Positions 26,941 to 36,067 are shown, numbered from the stretch's first letter. The stretch is DNA of 64,000 nt from Pseudoxanthomonas sp. YR558 (GCF_900116385.1 NZ_FPCI01000001.1:2391501-2455500), one strand, 5' to 3'. The notes: a model not told the origin generated them from the letters alone. Translations and numbers: made by a program.

Positions 26941-27017
26941 TGGCGCGCCCGGAGGGATTCGAACCCCCGACCAATGGCTTCGGAAGCCACTACTCTATCC
27001 GGCTGAGCTACGGGCGC
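26941..27017 (-). tRNA. tRNA-Arg (anticodon CCG)
   Basis: Read leftward from 27017: acceptor GCGCCCG pairs with CGGGCGC, the D-arm has AGCTCAGCCGGATAGAGTA, the anticodon loop is TTCCGAA giving CCG (reads CGG), and the T-loop is TTCGAAT. The CCA end is encoded at 26941-26943. All four stems form. Confidence 0.96.
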
Positions 27018-27117
27018 ACGGGACCGGCATTCTAGCCGCAAACCGATGCGATGGCCCACTTCGCGATGCGGTGCGGTGCCATCCTGGCGTGGAGGGCGTG
27101 CCTGTTACCCTTTACGC

Positions 27118-28011
27118 ATGGGATACGAACGTTTCGAGAACGCCGGGGTGCCGCGCTGGCGCGAACGGCTGGGCCAGTACTGGAAGCTCGTGCGCGGAGA
27201 CCGCCCGATCGGCGTGCTGCTGCTGCTGTGGCCGACCTGGTGGGCGCTCTGGCTCGCGGCCGGCGGCATGCCGCCATGGTGGACCTTGTTCGTGTTCACG
27301 GCGGGTGTGTGGCTGACGCGCTCGGCCGGCTGCGTCATCAATGACTATGCCGATCGCTGGCTGGATCCGCAGGTCGAGCGCACACGGGAGCGCCCGCTGG
27401 CGACCGGTGCGGTCAGCGGTCGTGAGGCGCTGCTGGTGTTCGCGGCGCTGATGCTGGTGGCGTTCGGCCTGGTGCTGACGATGAACCGCCTGACGGTGTG
27501 GTTGAGCGTGATTGGGCTGTTGCTGGCGGCCAGCTATCCGTACCTGAAGCGCTACACCTATCTGCCACAGGTGTATCTGGGCCTCGCGTTCGGCTGGGGC
27601 ATCCCGATGGCGTTCGCAGCGATCCAGGGCGCGGTGCCGCCGGTGGCGTGGGTGCTGTACGGGGCCAACATCCTGTGGGCGACCGCCTACGACACCTGGT
27701 ACGCGATGGTGGACCGCGAGGACGACATCCGGGCCGGTTCAAAATCGACGGCGATCCTGTTCGGCGACCTGGACCTCGTGATCCAGGGCGTGCTCTACGC
27801 GCTGGTGCTGCTGGCGCTGGGCCTCGTCGGTCGCCAGGCCGGCTTGGGTCTCTATTACTGGGGTGCGCTGGGCGTGTCGGCGCTGTTGATCGGCTGGCAA
27901 TTCAGGCTCGCCTGGCACCGGGAACGTGCAGGCTGCTTCAAGGCCTTCCTGCACAACAACTGGGTGGGATTGGTGGTGTTTGCAGGTCTCTGGCTCGACC
28001 TGGCGCGCTGA
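27118..28011 (+). CDS. ubiA: 4-hydroxybenzoate octaprenyltransferase
   Basis: The product is 297 residues, an integral membrane enzyme that prenylates 4-hydroxybenzoate in ubiquinone synthesis. Both Asp-rich motifs of the UbiA family are present: NDYADRWLD near residue 80 and [13 protein letters not shown] near residue 200, which bind Mg-pyrophosphate. Several hydrophobic helices surround them ([34 protein letters not shown]). The ATG at 27118 ([10 protein letters not shown]) was chosen over ATG 27046, which would add 24 residues of non-family sequence. It is convergent with comF, six bases apart. Confidence 0.94.
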   Translation: MGYERFENAGVPRWRERLGQYWKLVRGDRPIGVLLLLWPTWWALWLAAGGMPPWWTLFVFTAGVWLTRSAGCVINDYADRWLDPQVERTRERPLATGAVSGREALLVFAALMLVAFGLVLTMNRLTVWLSVIGLLLAASYPYLKRYTYLPQVYLGLAFGWGIPMAFAAIQGAVPPVAWVLYGANILWATAYDTWYAMVDREDDIRAGSKSTAILFGDLDLVIQGVLYALVLLALGLVGRQAGLGLYYWGALGVSALLIGWQFRLAWHRERAGCFKAFLHNNWVGLVVFAGLWLDLAR

Positions 28012-28017
28012 ACGCAA

Positions 28018-28719
28018 TTACGGCACACGGGCGATGACCCAGGCATCGACCCGGGTGACGCCGGCTGCAAGCAAGGTGCGGGCGGCGGCGTGCAGGGTCG
28101 CGCCGGTCGTCATCACGTCATCCAGCAGGGCGACATGCGCCGGCAGCGGACCCGCGCCGGCGATGCCGAATGCGCGGGCGACATTGCGCTCGCGTGCGTC
28201 CGCCTGCAGTTCCGATTGCGGCGCGGTCGCGCGAAACCGTACCAGGCGGTCGGCTAGCAGCGGAGTCGACAACGACCGGGCGAGCGGAAGTGCGAGCTCC
28301 AAGGCTTGGTCGTAACCTCGCTCGCGCAGGCGGCCTGCATGCAGCGGAATGGGGACCAGCGCATCCGGCCGGGGCGCACGGCCCAAGGTGCCGGTGGCTA
28401 GGTCGGCGAGCAGGCGACCCGCTGCCAGGTCCTGGTGGAACTTGAACCGGGGCACCAGCCGATCCACTGGGAACCCGTAAACGAAGACAGCGGTGGTCTT
28501 CACAAGCGGCGGGGAATCAACCAGGCAGGCCCCGCATTCGCCCGGGAAGGGTAACGGCAGCGCGCAGCGTGCACAGGCAGCACGATTCCAAGGCAACGAT
28601 TGCGTGCAGTTGCCGCATAGATCGAGACCGTAGGCGCCCGATTCGCGGCAGATCAGGCATCTCGGGGGCAGCAACCAGCGCGCCGCTTTGCGCCATCCGT
28701 CAACTGAACCGACATCCAT
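28018..28719 (-). CDS. ComF-family phosphoribosyltransferase-like protein
   Basis: The product is 233 residues. The N-terminal half has the zinc-ribbon cysteines (CLICRES, CGNCTQSL, CARCALPLPF, CGACL), and the C-terminal half is a phosphoribosyltransferase fold with the PRPP loop LLDDVMTTGATL. Members are linked to DNA uptake in competent bacteria and are also widely kept in non-competent ones; the reaction is not established. The ATG at 28719 (MDVGSVDG) is chosen because the upstream ATG at 28812 would overlap the divergent bioB start. The stretch 28720-28780 therefore serves as the shared promoter region. Confidence 0.9.
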   Translation of the reverse strand: MDVGSVDGWRKAARWLLPPRCLICRESGAYGLDLCGNCTQSLPWNRAACARCALPLPFPGECGACLVDSPPLVKTTAVFVYGFPVDRLVPRFKFHQDLAAGRLLADLATGTLGRAPRPDALVPIPLHAGRLRERGYDQALELALPLARSLSTPLLADRLVRFRATAPQSELQADARERNVARAFGIAGAGPLPAHVALLDDVMTTGATLHAAARTLLAAGVTRVDAWVIARVP

Positions 28720-28780
28720 GCGGTTGACAGCCTCTTCCCTGGTTTCCAGACTTCCGCGACTGTAAATCCCCGAGTCCGCG

Positions 28781-29857
28781 ATGTCTGTGCACATTTCCAG
28801 CCCCCTTCCCACACTGCGTCACGACTGGCGGCGCGACGAGTTGCTGGCCCTGTTCGACCTGCCGCTGCCGGACCTGCTCCATAAGGCCGCCAGCGTGCAC
28901 CGGGCCCATTTCGATCCGGCCGAAGTGCAGGTATCCACGCTGCTGTCGGTGAAGACCGGCGGCTGCCCGGAGGACTGCGCCTACTGCCCGCAAGCGCAGC
29001 GCTACGACACCGGCGTGGCCGCGCAGAAACTGATGGAGACCGAACAGGTGTTGGCGAAGGCCGCGCAGGCCAAGGCCGCGGGCGCGTCGCGCTTCTGCAT
29101 GGGCGCGGCCTGGCGCTCGCCGAAGGACCGCGACATCCCGAAGGTCGCCGAGATGATCCGCGGGGTGAAGGCACTGGGCCTTGAGACCTGCGCGACGCTG
29201 GGCATGTTGAGCGGCGACCAGGCGCATGCGTTGAAGGACGCCGGCCTGGACTACTACAACCACAACCTGGATACGGCGCCGGAGTTCTACGGCGACATCA
29301 TCCACACCCGCGAATACCAGGACCGGCTGGACACGCTGGCCCACGTGCGCGACGCCGGCATGAAGACCTGCTGCGGCGGCATCGTCGGCATGGGCGAGTC
29401 GCGCGACCAGCGCGCCGGCCTGCTGCAGGCGCTGGCGAACCTGCCCGCGCATCCGGATTCCGTGCCGATCAACCAGCTGGTGCAGGTGGCGGGCACGCCG
29501 CTGCACGGCACGCAGGCGCTGGACCCGTTCGAGTTCGTCCGCACGATCGCGGTCGCGCGCATCACGATGCCGGCCTCGATGGTGCGCCTGTCGGCCGGTC
29601 GCGAGGCCATGAGCGACGAGTTGCAGGCGCTGTGCTTCCTGGCAGGCGCCAACTCCATCTTCTACGGCGAGAAGCTGCTGACCACCGGCAACCCCGACAC
29701 CGAGCGCGACCAGGCCCTGTTCGCCCGGCTGGGCTTGCGGCCGATGGCGGTGCAGGTGGAAAACGTGCACGACCATCACAGAATGGATGCCGCCGGCAGC
29801 GGTACGGTGCATGCCGACATCACCCGTCCTGCGCCGTCCTGCGGCCAGGCGGCATAG
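28781..29857 (+). CDS. bioB: Biotin synthase
   Basis: The product is 358 residues. This radical SAM enzyme inserts sulfur into dethiobiotin. CPEDCAYC at 62-69 gives the three cluster cysteines (Cys62, Cys66, Cys69); further conserved parts are [27 protein letters not shown] and the RxSAGRE region ([10 protein letters not shown]) for the second cluster. Length and order are normal. First gene of a biotin cluster that continues with bioF, bioH and bioC; bioA and bioD are not in the window. Confidence 0.97.
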   Translation: MSVHISSPLPTLRHDWRRDELLALFDLPLPDLLHKAASVHRAHFDPAEVQVSTLLSVKTGGCPEDCAYCPQAQRYDTGVAAQKLMETEQVLAKAAQAKAAGASRFCMGAAWRSPKDRDIPKVAEMIRGVKALGLETCATLGMLSGDQAHALKDAGLDYYNHNLDTAPEFYGDIIHTREYQDRLDTLAHVRDAGMKTCCGGIVGMGESRDQRAGLLQALANLPAHPDSVPINQLVQVAGTPLHGTQALDPFEFVRTIAVARITMPASMVRLSAGREAMSDELQALCFLAGANSIFYGEKLLTTGNPDTERDQALFARLGLRPMAVQVENVHDHHRMDAAGSGTVHADITRPAPSCGQAA

Positions 29858-29983
29858 TCGGGGCGCAACAGGGGGCAGGACGAAGGCCATCACGCCGGCG
29901 CGGATATCGCGTCCCGGCGCGTCGGCGTCGCCGCGCCCCGGGCGCGTCCATCGACGCGATCCCCAGCATCCGGTGCCGACACC

Positions 29984-31183
29984 ATGAGCCGTCTCGACCT
30001 GCACGACCGCATCCTCGCCCAGCGCCAGCAGCGTGTCGCCCTGGCGCGCCAGCGCACGCGCCGCACCATCCATCGGCGCGACGGCGTGCGGGTCGAAGTC
30101 GATGGACGTTGGCTGACCGAGTTCAGTAGCAACGACTATCTCGGACTGGCCCAGCAGTTCGAAGTCACCACGGCCCTGCAGGACGCGGCGGGGCGCGATG
30201 GCGCGGGCGCGGGCGCATCGCATCTGGTCAGCGGCCACCACGCCGCACACGAAGGCCTGGAGCGCGACATTGCGGACTGGCTGGGTTATCCGCGCGCGCT
30301 GCTGTTCGGCAGTGGTTTCCTCGCAAACCTGGCCGTGCAGCAGGCGTTGCTGGAGGACGGCGACGTCTGCGTGCAGGACCGGTTGAACCACGCCAGTCTG
30401 CTCGATGCGACACGCCTGGCGGGCGCGAAGCTGCGGCGCTATCCGCATCTCGATCCGGAAGGCGCGCTTCGGCAGCTCAAGCTGCAACCGGAAGGTGCGG
30501 CGATGCTTGTGACGGACGGTGTCTTCAGCATGGATGGCGACACCGCACCGCTGCGCGCGCTGAGCCTGGTCGCGCGCATGCAGCAGGCGCTGTTCTTCGT
30601 CGATGACGCCCACGGCGTCGGTGTGCGTGGCCCCGATGGCCGCGGCAGCGTGGCCGAAGCGCGGATGGGCGTGGCCGATGTGCCGCTGCAGCTGGTCACC
30701 CTCGGCAAGGCGCTGGGGGGCTACGGCGCGGTGGTCGTGGGCGAAGAGACGCTCGTCCAGCACCTGGCGGAAACCGCGCGGCCCTACATCTACACGACGG
30801 CCATGCCACCCGCGCTGGCCGCGGCCACGCGCATTGCGGTGAAGCACGCGCGCAAGGACCACTGGCGCCGCGAGAAGCTGCAGATGCTGGTCGACCGGTT
30901 CCGCGTCGGTGCGCAACGTGCCGGCCTGCAGTTGATGGCGTCCGAATCGCCGATCCAGCCCGTGTTGTGCGGAAGCGATGGCAACGCGCTGGCGTTGGCC
31001 GCGGCGCTGGATAGCGCCGGCTACCTGGTGCCGGCGATCCGGCCGCCCACCGTTCCGGATGGGAAGGCGCGCCTGCGTGTCACCCTCTCGGCGCTGCATT
31101 CGCCGCAGGACGTCGACGCCCTCGTCGCCACGCTGGCGCGCTCGTGGGATGCCGTGCAGCGCGTGCACGGCGCCGTCGCCTGA
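29984..31183 (+). CDS. bioF: 8-amino-7-oxononanoate synthase
   Basis: The product is 399 residues. This PLP enzyme condenses pimeloyl-ACP with alanine. Visible marks are [40 protein letters not shown] with the PLP-contacting Asp and His, and [11 protein letters not shown] with the Schiff-base Lys242. It follows bioB after 126 bases and probably shares its transcript. The start at 29984 gives a standard N-terminus. Confidence 0.96.
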   Translation: MSRLDLHDRILAQRQQRVALARQRTRRTIHRRDGVRVEVDGRWLTEFSSNDYLGLAQQFEVTTALQDAAGRDGAGAGASHLVSGHHAAHEGLERDIADWLGYPRALLFGSGFLANLAVQQALLEDGDVCVQDRLNHASLLDATRLAGAKLRRYPHLDPEGALRQLKLQPEGAAMLVTDGVFSMDGDTAPLRALSLVARMQQALFFVDDAHGVGVRGPDGRGSVAEARMGVADVPLQLVTLGKALGGYGAVVVGEETLVQHLAETARPYIYTTAMPPALAAATRIAVKHARKDHWRREKLQMLVDRFRVGAQRAGLQLMASESPIQPVLCGSDGNALALAAALDSAGYLVPAIRPPTVPDGKARLRVTLSALHSPQDVDALVATLARSWDAVQRVHGAVA

Positions 31184-31241
31184 CACGCGCTTTCCTGCGC
31201 ATGGATGCACTCCGCCGCGCCTGATCGGCGACAATACGCGC

Positions 31242-32012
31242 ATGCATATCGAAACCACCGGCAGCGGCCCTTCCCTGGTGCTGCTGCACGGCTGGGCCCT
31301 GCATGGCGGCGTGTTCGCGCCGCTCGTGCAGCGCCTGTCCGACCGCTACACGCTGCACCTGGTCGACCTGCCGGGGCACGGCCATAGTCGCGACAGCGAC
31401 ATTCCGCTCTCGCTCGATGCCACCGTCGACGCATTGCTCGCACGCACGCCGCCGGCCGCGTGGCTCGCGTGGTCGCTGGGCGGCCTGTTCGCACTCCACG
31501 CCGCCGCGCGTTCGTCGCAGGTGCGCGGATTGGCGATGATGGCGTCCACGCCGCGTTTCGTGCGTTCCGAAGATTGGCCGTATGCGGTGGACGCACAGGT
31601 GTTCGGGCAGTTCGGCGACGATCTGCGGAACGACTATGCAGGCACGCTGGAGCGATTCCTGGCGCTGGACACCATGGGTTCGGAGCACGCGCGCAGCGAG
31701 CTGCGTACGTTGAAGCGCGATGTGTACGCGCGCGGCGAACCGACGCCGTCCGCACTGCAGGAGGGCTTGCGCCTGCTGGAGCAGAGCGACTTGCGCGCCG
31801 CGTTGCCGGATATTCGCGTGCCAAGCCTGTGGATTGCCGGCCGTCGCGATCTGCTGGTGCCTGCCAAGGCCATGCGCGCCGCCTCGGAGTCCGCGTTCGA
31901 CGGGCGTTATGTCGAGATTTCCGGTGGCGGTCATGCGCCGTTCCTCGGCCATGCGGATCTCGTCGTCGATGCGCTGGATGCCTTCCTGCCGACGTTGGAG
32001 GCAGCGCAATGA
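31242..32012 (+). CDS. bioH: Pimeloyl-ACP methyl ester carboxylesterase
   Basis: The product is 256 residues. This alpha/beta-hydrolase removes the methyl group from pimeloyl-ACP methyl ester, ending BioC-primed pimelate synthesis. Visible marks are VLLHGWALHGGVF (oxyanion hole), HLVDLPGHGHS, the nucleophile elbow AWSLGG with Ser78, the acid in AGRRDLLVP and the His in SGGGHAPFLGH. The elbow has Ala where the usual G-x-S-x-G has its first Gly. The stop overlaps the bioC start by four bases (ATGA), so the two are translationally coupled. Confidence 0.95.
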   Translation: MHIETTGSGPSLVLLHGWALHGGVFAPLVQRLSDRYTLHLVDLPGHGHSRDSDIPLSLDATVDALLARTPPAAWLAWSLGGLFALHAAARSSQVRGLAMMASTPRFVRSEDWPYAVDAQVFGQFGDDLRNDYAGTLERFLALDTMGSEHARSELRTLKRDVYARGEPTPSALQEGLRLLEQSDLRAALPDIRVPSLWIAGRRDLLVPAKAMRAASESAFDGRYVEISGGGHAPFLGHADLVVDALDAFLPTLEAAQ

Positions 32013-32908
32013 ACACGTTCGACCAACGCCATATCCGCCGCGCGTTCTCGCGTTCGGCCGCCGGCTACGATGCGGCTGCGGCGCTCCAGCACGAAGTCGA
32101 AAAGCGCTTGATGGAGTCGCTGGACTACTTCGCGCTGCGCACCGGAAGCGATGGCGCCGAGCCTGGCGTGATACTCGATGTCGGCTGCGGACCGGCACAT
32201 GCGGCCGCTGCCATGCGCAAGCGCTGGCCAAAGGCGAGGGTGATCGCACTCGACCTGGCCATGCCGATGCTGCGCGAAGCGAAGAAGCAGGCGGGCTGGT
32301 GGAAGCCGTTCTCGCGCGTCTGTGCCGACCTGCGCGCGCTGCCGATCGCCGATGGCAGCGTCGACGTGCTGTTCTCCAACCTGAGCCTGCAGTGGGTGGA
32401 CGATCTGCCGGCGGCCTTCGCCAACTTCCGCCGGGTGATGAAGCCCGGCGGCCTGCTGGTGTGTTCGACATTCGGGCCGGAGACGTTGCAGGAACTCCGC
32501 GATGCCTTCGCGCAGGGCGATGCGGCGCCGCACGTCAGCCCGTTCCCGCCCATCGCCCAGTTCGGCGATGCGCTGGTGATGGCGGGGTTCCGCGATCCCG
32601 TGCTGGACCGCGATCGCTTCACCCTGACCTACGACGACCTGCCCAGCCTGATGCGCGAACTGCGTGCGATGGGCGCGACGAATGCCCTGCATCGACGGCG
32701 GCATACGCTGACCGGAAGAGCGCGCTTCTCCGCTGCAGCCGCTGCATACGAACCGCTACGGCGCGACGACGGCAAGCTGCCAAGCACCTGGGAAGTACTT
32801 TATGCCCACGCGTGGGCGCCGCCGCCGGGCGCGCCGATCCGCGGACAGGGCGAGGACATCGCGGCGGTGCCGCTGTCACGCATTCCCATCCGCCGCCGGG
32901 GCGAATGA
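32009..32908 (+). CDS. bioC: Malonyl-ACP O-methyltransferase
   Basis: The product is 299 residues. It methylates malonyl-ACP with S-adenosylmethionine, allowing pimelate to be built by fatty-acid synthesis. The SAM-binding motif VILDVGCGPAHAAAAM, the acidic strand end IALDLAMPML, and SNLSLQWVDDLPAAF are typical of BioC. A C-terminal extension of about 45 residues (LYAHAWAPPPGAPIRGQG) is common in this group. Last gene of the bioB-F-H-C cluster; it ends nine bases before the convergent NTF2-like gene. Confidence 0.95.
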   Translation: MNTFDQRHIRRAFSRSAAGYDAAAALQHEVEKRLMESLDYFALRTGSDGAEPGVILDVGCGPAHAAAAMRKRWPKARVIALDLAMPMLREAKKQAGWWKPFSRVCADLRALPIADGSVDVLFSNLSLQWVDDLPAAFANFRRVMKPGGLLVCSTFGPETLQELRDAFAQGDAAPHVSPFPPIAQFGDALVMAGFRDPVLDRDRFTLTYDDLPSLMRELRAMGATNALHRRRHTLTGRARFSAAAAAYEPLRRDDGKLPSTWEVLYAHAWAPPPGAPIRGQGEDIAAVPLSRIPIRRRGE

Positions 32909-32917
32909 CGCGCGCGG

Positions 32918-33346
32918 TCAGCGCGAAACCTGCGCGATCCAGTCCTGCAGGTTGTAGTAGTTGGTGACGCGGGCGATCCGATCGTCGCGGATATCGAAGA
33001 ACGCGCCACCCGGCAGCACGTAAGTTTGCCCGTTCGCGTCCGGCAGACCTTCGTCGGTGTGCAGGTATTCGCCGTGCACCACGTACTCGGCGGCGGCGTG
33101 GTTCCCATCCTGCGTCGCCAGCACCACGATGTTGCGCAGCTGTTCGCGGTAACTCGCATTCATCCGCCCAAGGAACGCGGCGAACGCCTCCTTGCCGACT
33201 TCGCGCGCACCCTGGTTGAGGTCGTGCACGACGTCGTCGGTCAGCATGGCCAGCATGCCTTCCCAGTCTCCCCGGTTGAACGCGGCGTAGTAGGTCAGCA
33301 CCAGTTCGGTGGCGCGGTCCTGCTTACGCGTGCCGTCGATCTTCAT
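32918..33346 (-). CDS. NTF2-like/SnoaL-family protein (possible ketosteroid isomerase-related)
   Basis: The product is 142 residues. It has the NTF2-like cone fold pattern: LVLTYYAAFNRGDWEGMLAMLTDDVVHDL, FAAFLGRMNASY, and the strand-rich end AAEYVVHGEYL, AFFDIRDDRIARVTNYYNLQDW. Many such proteins are small-molecule isomerases or hydrolases, others only bind ligands, so no reaction is assigned. ATG 33346 (MKIDGTRK) is preferred to ATG 33391. It follows the DUF218 gene on the same strand after 49 bases. Confidence 0.8.
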   Translation of the reverse strand: MKIDGTRKQDRATELVLTYYAAFNRGDWEGMLAMLTDDVVHDLNQGAREVGKEAFAAFLGRMNASYREQLRNIVVLATQDGNHAAAEYVVHGEYLHTDEGLPDANGQTYVLPGGAFFDIRDDRIARVTNYYNLQDWIAQVSR

Positions 33347-33395
33347 GGGCGATTCCGTGGGCGTGGGGCGAACGCGGCCATCATACGCCACGCAT

Positions 33396-34004
33396 TCAGC
33401 GCGGCAGGCGGTCGCGGTGGAAGAAGTAGACTTCCTGCAGCAGGAAGCGCCAGCGCGTTGCGAACGTACGGAAGCGGCTGGTTGGCGTCGGCGAGCCCAC
33501 TGCCTGGATGCCGATGTCCTTGCTGATCCGCAGTGCGCGCGCCATGTGCAGCGGGTCGCTGACGATGATCGCCTTGCGCAGGTTGTGTTGCTGCATCACC
33601 AACGAAGCTTGTCGGAGGTTGTCGTGCGTGTTGCGCGACAGCGATTCGATCAGGATCGCCTTGTCCGGTACGCCCTGGCGCAAGGCGTACCGACGCGCGA
33701 CCTGCGACTCCGAGAATCGCGCGCCCGTGCCACCGTAGCCGCCGGTGAAGATCAGCCTCGGCGCGAGGCCGCGCTTGTAAAGGTCGATGCCGTGCCGAAT
33801 GCGCTCCTCGAACACCGGCGACGGCTTCGCGTCGTAGGCGGCTGCGCCCAGCACGATGATCGCGTCGGCGGGTGCGGCATCGTCGCGCTGTCCCACCCAG
33901 ATGATGTACGCGGCAACGCCGACCAACCACAGCAGCGCCATCACCAGCAGGCGCCACGTCCAGCCGAGGAAACCACGCTGCGATTGCTTGCGTCGTGCGC
34001 TCAT
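33396..34004 (-). CDS. YdcF/SanA-like DUF218 membrane protein
   Basis: The product is 202 residues. One membrane helix near the N-terminus (LLVMALLWLVGVAAYIIWV) is followed by a DUF218 domain: ADAIIVLGAAAYDAKPSPVFEERI, GLAPRLIFTGGYGG, ESLSRNTHDN, AIIVSDPLHMARAL. DUF218 proteins are tied to envelope integrity or peptidoglycan metabolism in several bacteria, but the reaction is unsettled. The ATG at 34004 overlaps the dehydratase stop by four bases (ATGA), so the two are coupled. Confidence 0.88.
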   Translation of the reverse strand: MSARRKQSQRGFLGWTWRLLVMALLWLVGVAAYIIWVGQRDDAAPADAIIVLGAAAYDAKPSPVFEERIRHGIDLYKRGLAPRLIFTGGYGGTGARFSESQVARRYALRQGVPDKAILIESLSRNTHDNLRQASLVMQQHNLRKAIIVSDPLHMARALRISKDIGIQAVGSPTPTSRFRTFATRWRFLLQEVYFFHRDRLPR

Positions 34005-34963
34005 GCCGCCTGCTCCCACGGCAGGGCGTCGAGGTCTACGTTGCCGCCCGACAGCACCACGCCGACATCATGGCCTGCGAATGCGTCGCGATGGCGCAGG
34101 ATCGCGGCCAGCGCGATGGCGGAGGAAGGCTCGACCAGCAGTTTCAGGCATTGCCAGATCAGCCGCATCGCCGCGAGCGTCTCGTCGTCGGGCACGGTGT
34201 GCACCTCGACAGCGTGTGCCTGCAGCAGCGCGAAATTGGGTTCGCCGAGCGTTCCACGCAATCCGTCGCATACCGTGTCGGGGACGAAGTCCAGCTCGCG
34301 CTTGCCGGCGGCCAGGGATGCGGCAGTGTCGGCGGCACCCACCGGCTCGGCGCCGTGGACGCGGCAGCCCGGCGTGGTCGCAGCAGCGGCGATCGCCGTG
34401 CCTGAGAGCAGACCGCCTCCCCCGACCGGCGCCACGACCGTGTCGATGTAGCGGTGGGCGTTGAGCAGCTCCAGCGCCGCCGTCCCCTGGCCCGCGATCA
34501 CGTGCGGATGGGTGTAGGGGTGGATGAGGATGGCCCCGGTTTCGGCCTGCACGCGGTCGGCCATCGTCTCGCGTGCGGCGATCGTGGCGGCGCAGAGGTG
34601 GATCTGGGCGCCGTAGCGGGTGATGTTGGCCAGCTTCGCTGCGTTGGCGCCTTCCGGCACTACCACGTGGCAGGGAATACCGCGCGTGCGGGCAGCGAGT
34701 GCGAGCGCAGCGCCGTGGTTGCCGGAGGAATGGGTGACGACGCCCCGCGCGGCTTCGGCATCCTCCAGCGCCCAGACCGCATTACAGGCGCCGCGGAACT
34801 TGAATGCCCCCCCGCGCTGCAGCGGCTCGGCCTTGAAATACAGCCGACAACCTGCGAACGCGTCTAGGGTGCTGGAGCGCAGCACCGGCGTGGCGTGGGC
34901 GTGGGGGGCGATGCGGGCGGCGGCGGCGAGAATGTCGCCGAAGGTGGGCAGGGGCAGCGGCAT
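34001..34963 (-). CDS. Threonine/serine dehydratase family PLP enzyme
   Basis: The product is 320 residues, the length of catabolic-type threonine or serine dehydratases and serine racemases (no C-terminal regulatory domain as in biosynthetic IlvA). The PLP Lys55 lies in GGAFKFRGA, the substrate loop in HSSGNHGAALA, the phosphate-binding Gly loop in VGGGGLLSG and the C-terminal cofactor contact in VVLSGGNVDL. It removes the hydroxyl and amino groups of threonine or serine to give a 2-oxoacid, or interconverts serine isomers; the sequence alone cannot decide. Confidence 0.9.
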   Translation of the reverse strand: MPLPLPTFGDILAAAARIAPHAHATPVLRSSTLDAFAGCRLYFKAEPLQRGGAFKFRGACNAVWALEDAEAARGVVTHSSGNHGAALALAARTRGIPCHVVVPEGANAAKLANITRYGAQIHLCAATIAARETMADRVQAETGAILIHPYTHPHVIAGQGTAALELLNAHRYIDTVVAPVGGGGLLSGTAIAAAATTPGCRVHGAEPVGAADTAASLAAGKRELDFVPDTVCDGLRGTLGEPNFALLQAHAVEVHTVPDDETLAAMRLIWQCLKLLVEPSSAIALAAILRHRDAFAGHDVGVVLSGGNVDLDALPWEQAA

Positions 34964-35119
34964 AGGGAAAGGTTAACGCATCGGGGCGGTAGCGCAGCCC
35001 CGGCACCGGTCGCTCAGGCTTTCCGCGCGCTGAGTCCCGGAGGGCACGACAGGCAGGGTTAAGCACGGATTCAAAGCGACAGGCCGATGCTGCGAATACA
35101 GAGTAACGGGGGTTCCGCC

Positions 35120-35719
35120 ATGAAGCGTATCTATCTGACCGCGATCGCATTCGCCAGCCTGGCGCTGGGTGGTTGCGCAACTTACGACTACGTGGGTGAC
35201 GCCGCGCCGGGCGGCTACTACTACGGGCGTCCCAGCACCCAGTACTACGACCCTTACGGCGGCTACTACGGGGGCGTCGGCGTTTACGGCAGCTACGGTT
35301 ATTACGGGCCGTACCGTTACTCCAGTTACCCGTACTACGGCTACTACGGCCCGTACTACCCTTATTACCCACACCATCCGCGGCCGCCGCGTCCGGGCGA
35401 CAACACGCCAAACCCCCCCACGAGCGGTGGTGGCAATCGTCCGCCGCCTTGGCGGGACCCGACGGGTCGTTGGCGCGAAGGCGGTTCCCAGCCCATGATC
35501 CCTAACCGCCCTAACCAAGTTGCACCGGCGCCGAACCAGCCGCGCTTAGGCGAAGGCGATTATCGGCCGCCCCGGGTGTCGGCGCCTCCGTCTGCACCCC
35601 GGACAGCCGAGCGACCCCAGCGTATGGAAAGGTCGGCGCCCTCCAGGGCGGAGCGCCCAGCCCCGGTATCGCGTCCGTCGAATCGCTCGGACAACGCCAT
35701 CCGTCAGCAGGAGCAGTGA
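35120..35719 (+). CDS. Tyr/Gly/Pro-rich lipoprotein
   Basis: The product is 199 residues. The lipobox is LALGGCATYD with Cys near residue 18, so it is predicted to be lipid-anchored. Residues about 25-90 are a low-complexity Tyr-Gly-Pro stretch (YYDPYGGYYGGVGVYGSYG), and the C-terminal half is Pro/Arg-rich and disordered (PNRPNQVAPAPNQPRLG). ATG 35120 has GGGGG upstream. No function can be assigned; such proteins are common in the outer envelope of xanthomonads. Confidence 0.8.
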   Translation: MKRIYLTAIAFASLALGGCATYDYVGDAAPGGYYYGRPSTQYYDPYGGYYGGVGVYGSYGYYGPYRYSSYPYYGYYGPYYPYYPHHPRPPRPGDNTPNPPTSGGGNRPPPWRDPTGRWREGGSQPMIPNRPNQVAPAPNQPRLGEGDYRPPRVSAPPSAPRTAERPQRMERSAPSRAERPAPVSRPSNRSDNAIRQQEQ

Positions 35720-35720
35720 T

Positions 35721-35738
35721 CCGGCCGGCTTTGGCCGG
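35721..35738 (+). terminator. Short GC hairpin after the lipoprotein gene
   Basis: CCGGCC and GGCCGG pair over a 6-nt loop two bases after the stop codon. The following T content is weak (CTCTTCCG), so this is a possible but not strong terminator. Confidence 0.4.
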
Positions 35739-35786
35739 CTCTTCCGTTGCTTTCCCACACAGGTCGTCGCAGGCTGCGAACAAAGG

Positions 35787-35815
35787 TTGACCGGTTGCGT
35801 CGCTTTCTGACGTAA
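35787..35815 (+). promoter_or_regulatory. Putative sigma-70 promoter of an intergenic RNA
   Basis: TTGACC at 35787-35792 and ACGTAA at 35810-35815 are separated by 17 bases. Transcription would start near 35822 and run into the strong terminator at 35898-35928. The -10 match is only moderate. Confidence 0.35.
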
Positions 35816-35821
35816 GCGGCA

Positions 35822-35930
35822 ATAAAGGTTCAATGTCGACGTCCGGTAGGGAAATCTGGATCCCCCCTGTTCCGGCCCTGCCGGGCGTCGGCGCCTAACA
35901 AAAAGCCCGGCTTTTGCCGGGCTTTTTTCT
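35822..35930 (+). ncRNA. Candidate small RNA, about 108 nt, with intrinsic terminator
   Basis: The stretch lies between the lipoprotein gene and mnmG and has no plausible reading frame. It can fold into a 9-bp stem (GACGTCCGG with CCGGGCGTC, one wobble) enclosing a run of six C in an accessible loop, followed by the terminator hairpin. C-rich loops are a feature of some described Xanthomonas sRNAs. Whether it is a known family cannot be told by eye; it could instead be the 3' end of the lipoprotein transcript. Confidence 0.4.
35898..35928 (+). terminator. Strong intrinsic terminator
   Basis: AAAAAGCCCGG and CCGGGCTTTTT pair over CTTTTG and are followed by further T. It is the most canonical terminator in the window on the plus strand, 180 bases after the lipoprotein stop. 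The A-run on its other side would let it work in both directions. Confidence 0.88.
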
Positions 35931-35949
35931 TGCTCTGGTATCCTGCGCG

Positions 35950-36067
35950 CATAAAAAAGGGGCCGGTAGTCCCCCGACTACCGGCCCCCGGCATCCCCGG
36001 CGTGCGCATTGCTGGCCCCTGTTCCATTACCAGCTTGGCGCCCCTGGTCGCTTGCCACGACGGGTGC
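35950..36067 (-). ncRNA. Candidate sigma-54-dependent small RNA, about 115 nt
   Basis: On the minus strand a -24/-12 element at 36079-36094 would start an RNA near 36067 that ends at the terminator at 35953-35988. The RNA has no credible protein-coding capacity. It can form GCTGG/CCAGC with ATGGAACA in the loop, and the terminator loop is CGGGGG followed by A, so GGA motifs of the kind bound by RsmA/CsrA are exposed. It would be antisense to the mnmG leader. No expression evidence exists here. Confidence 0.42.
35953..35988 (-). terminator. Strong leftward intrinsic terminator with 12-bp perfect stem
   Basis: GGGGCCGGTAGT (35959-35970) pairs perfectly with ACTACCGGCCCC (35977-35988) over a 6-nt loop. 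On the minus strand the stem is followed by TTTTTT; on the plus strand no T-run follows. It therefore serves a leftward transcript, although no leftward gene lies within 2 kb to the right. Confidence 0.85.

Noticed and set aside
28720..28780. GGTTGACAG and CTGTAAATCC as a possible BirA operator ahead of bioB
   Set aside because: The half-sites are imperfect, spaced too far apart and point the wrong way compared with the known BirA operator.
28700..31258. An 852-codon leftward open frame across bioB and bioF
   Set aside because: It lies antisense to two well-supported enzymes, has no recognisable domain and the composition typical of shadow frames.
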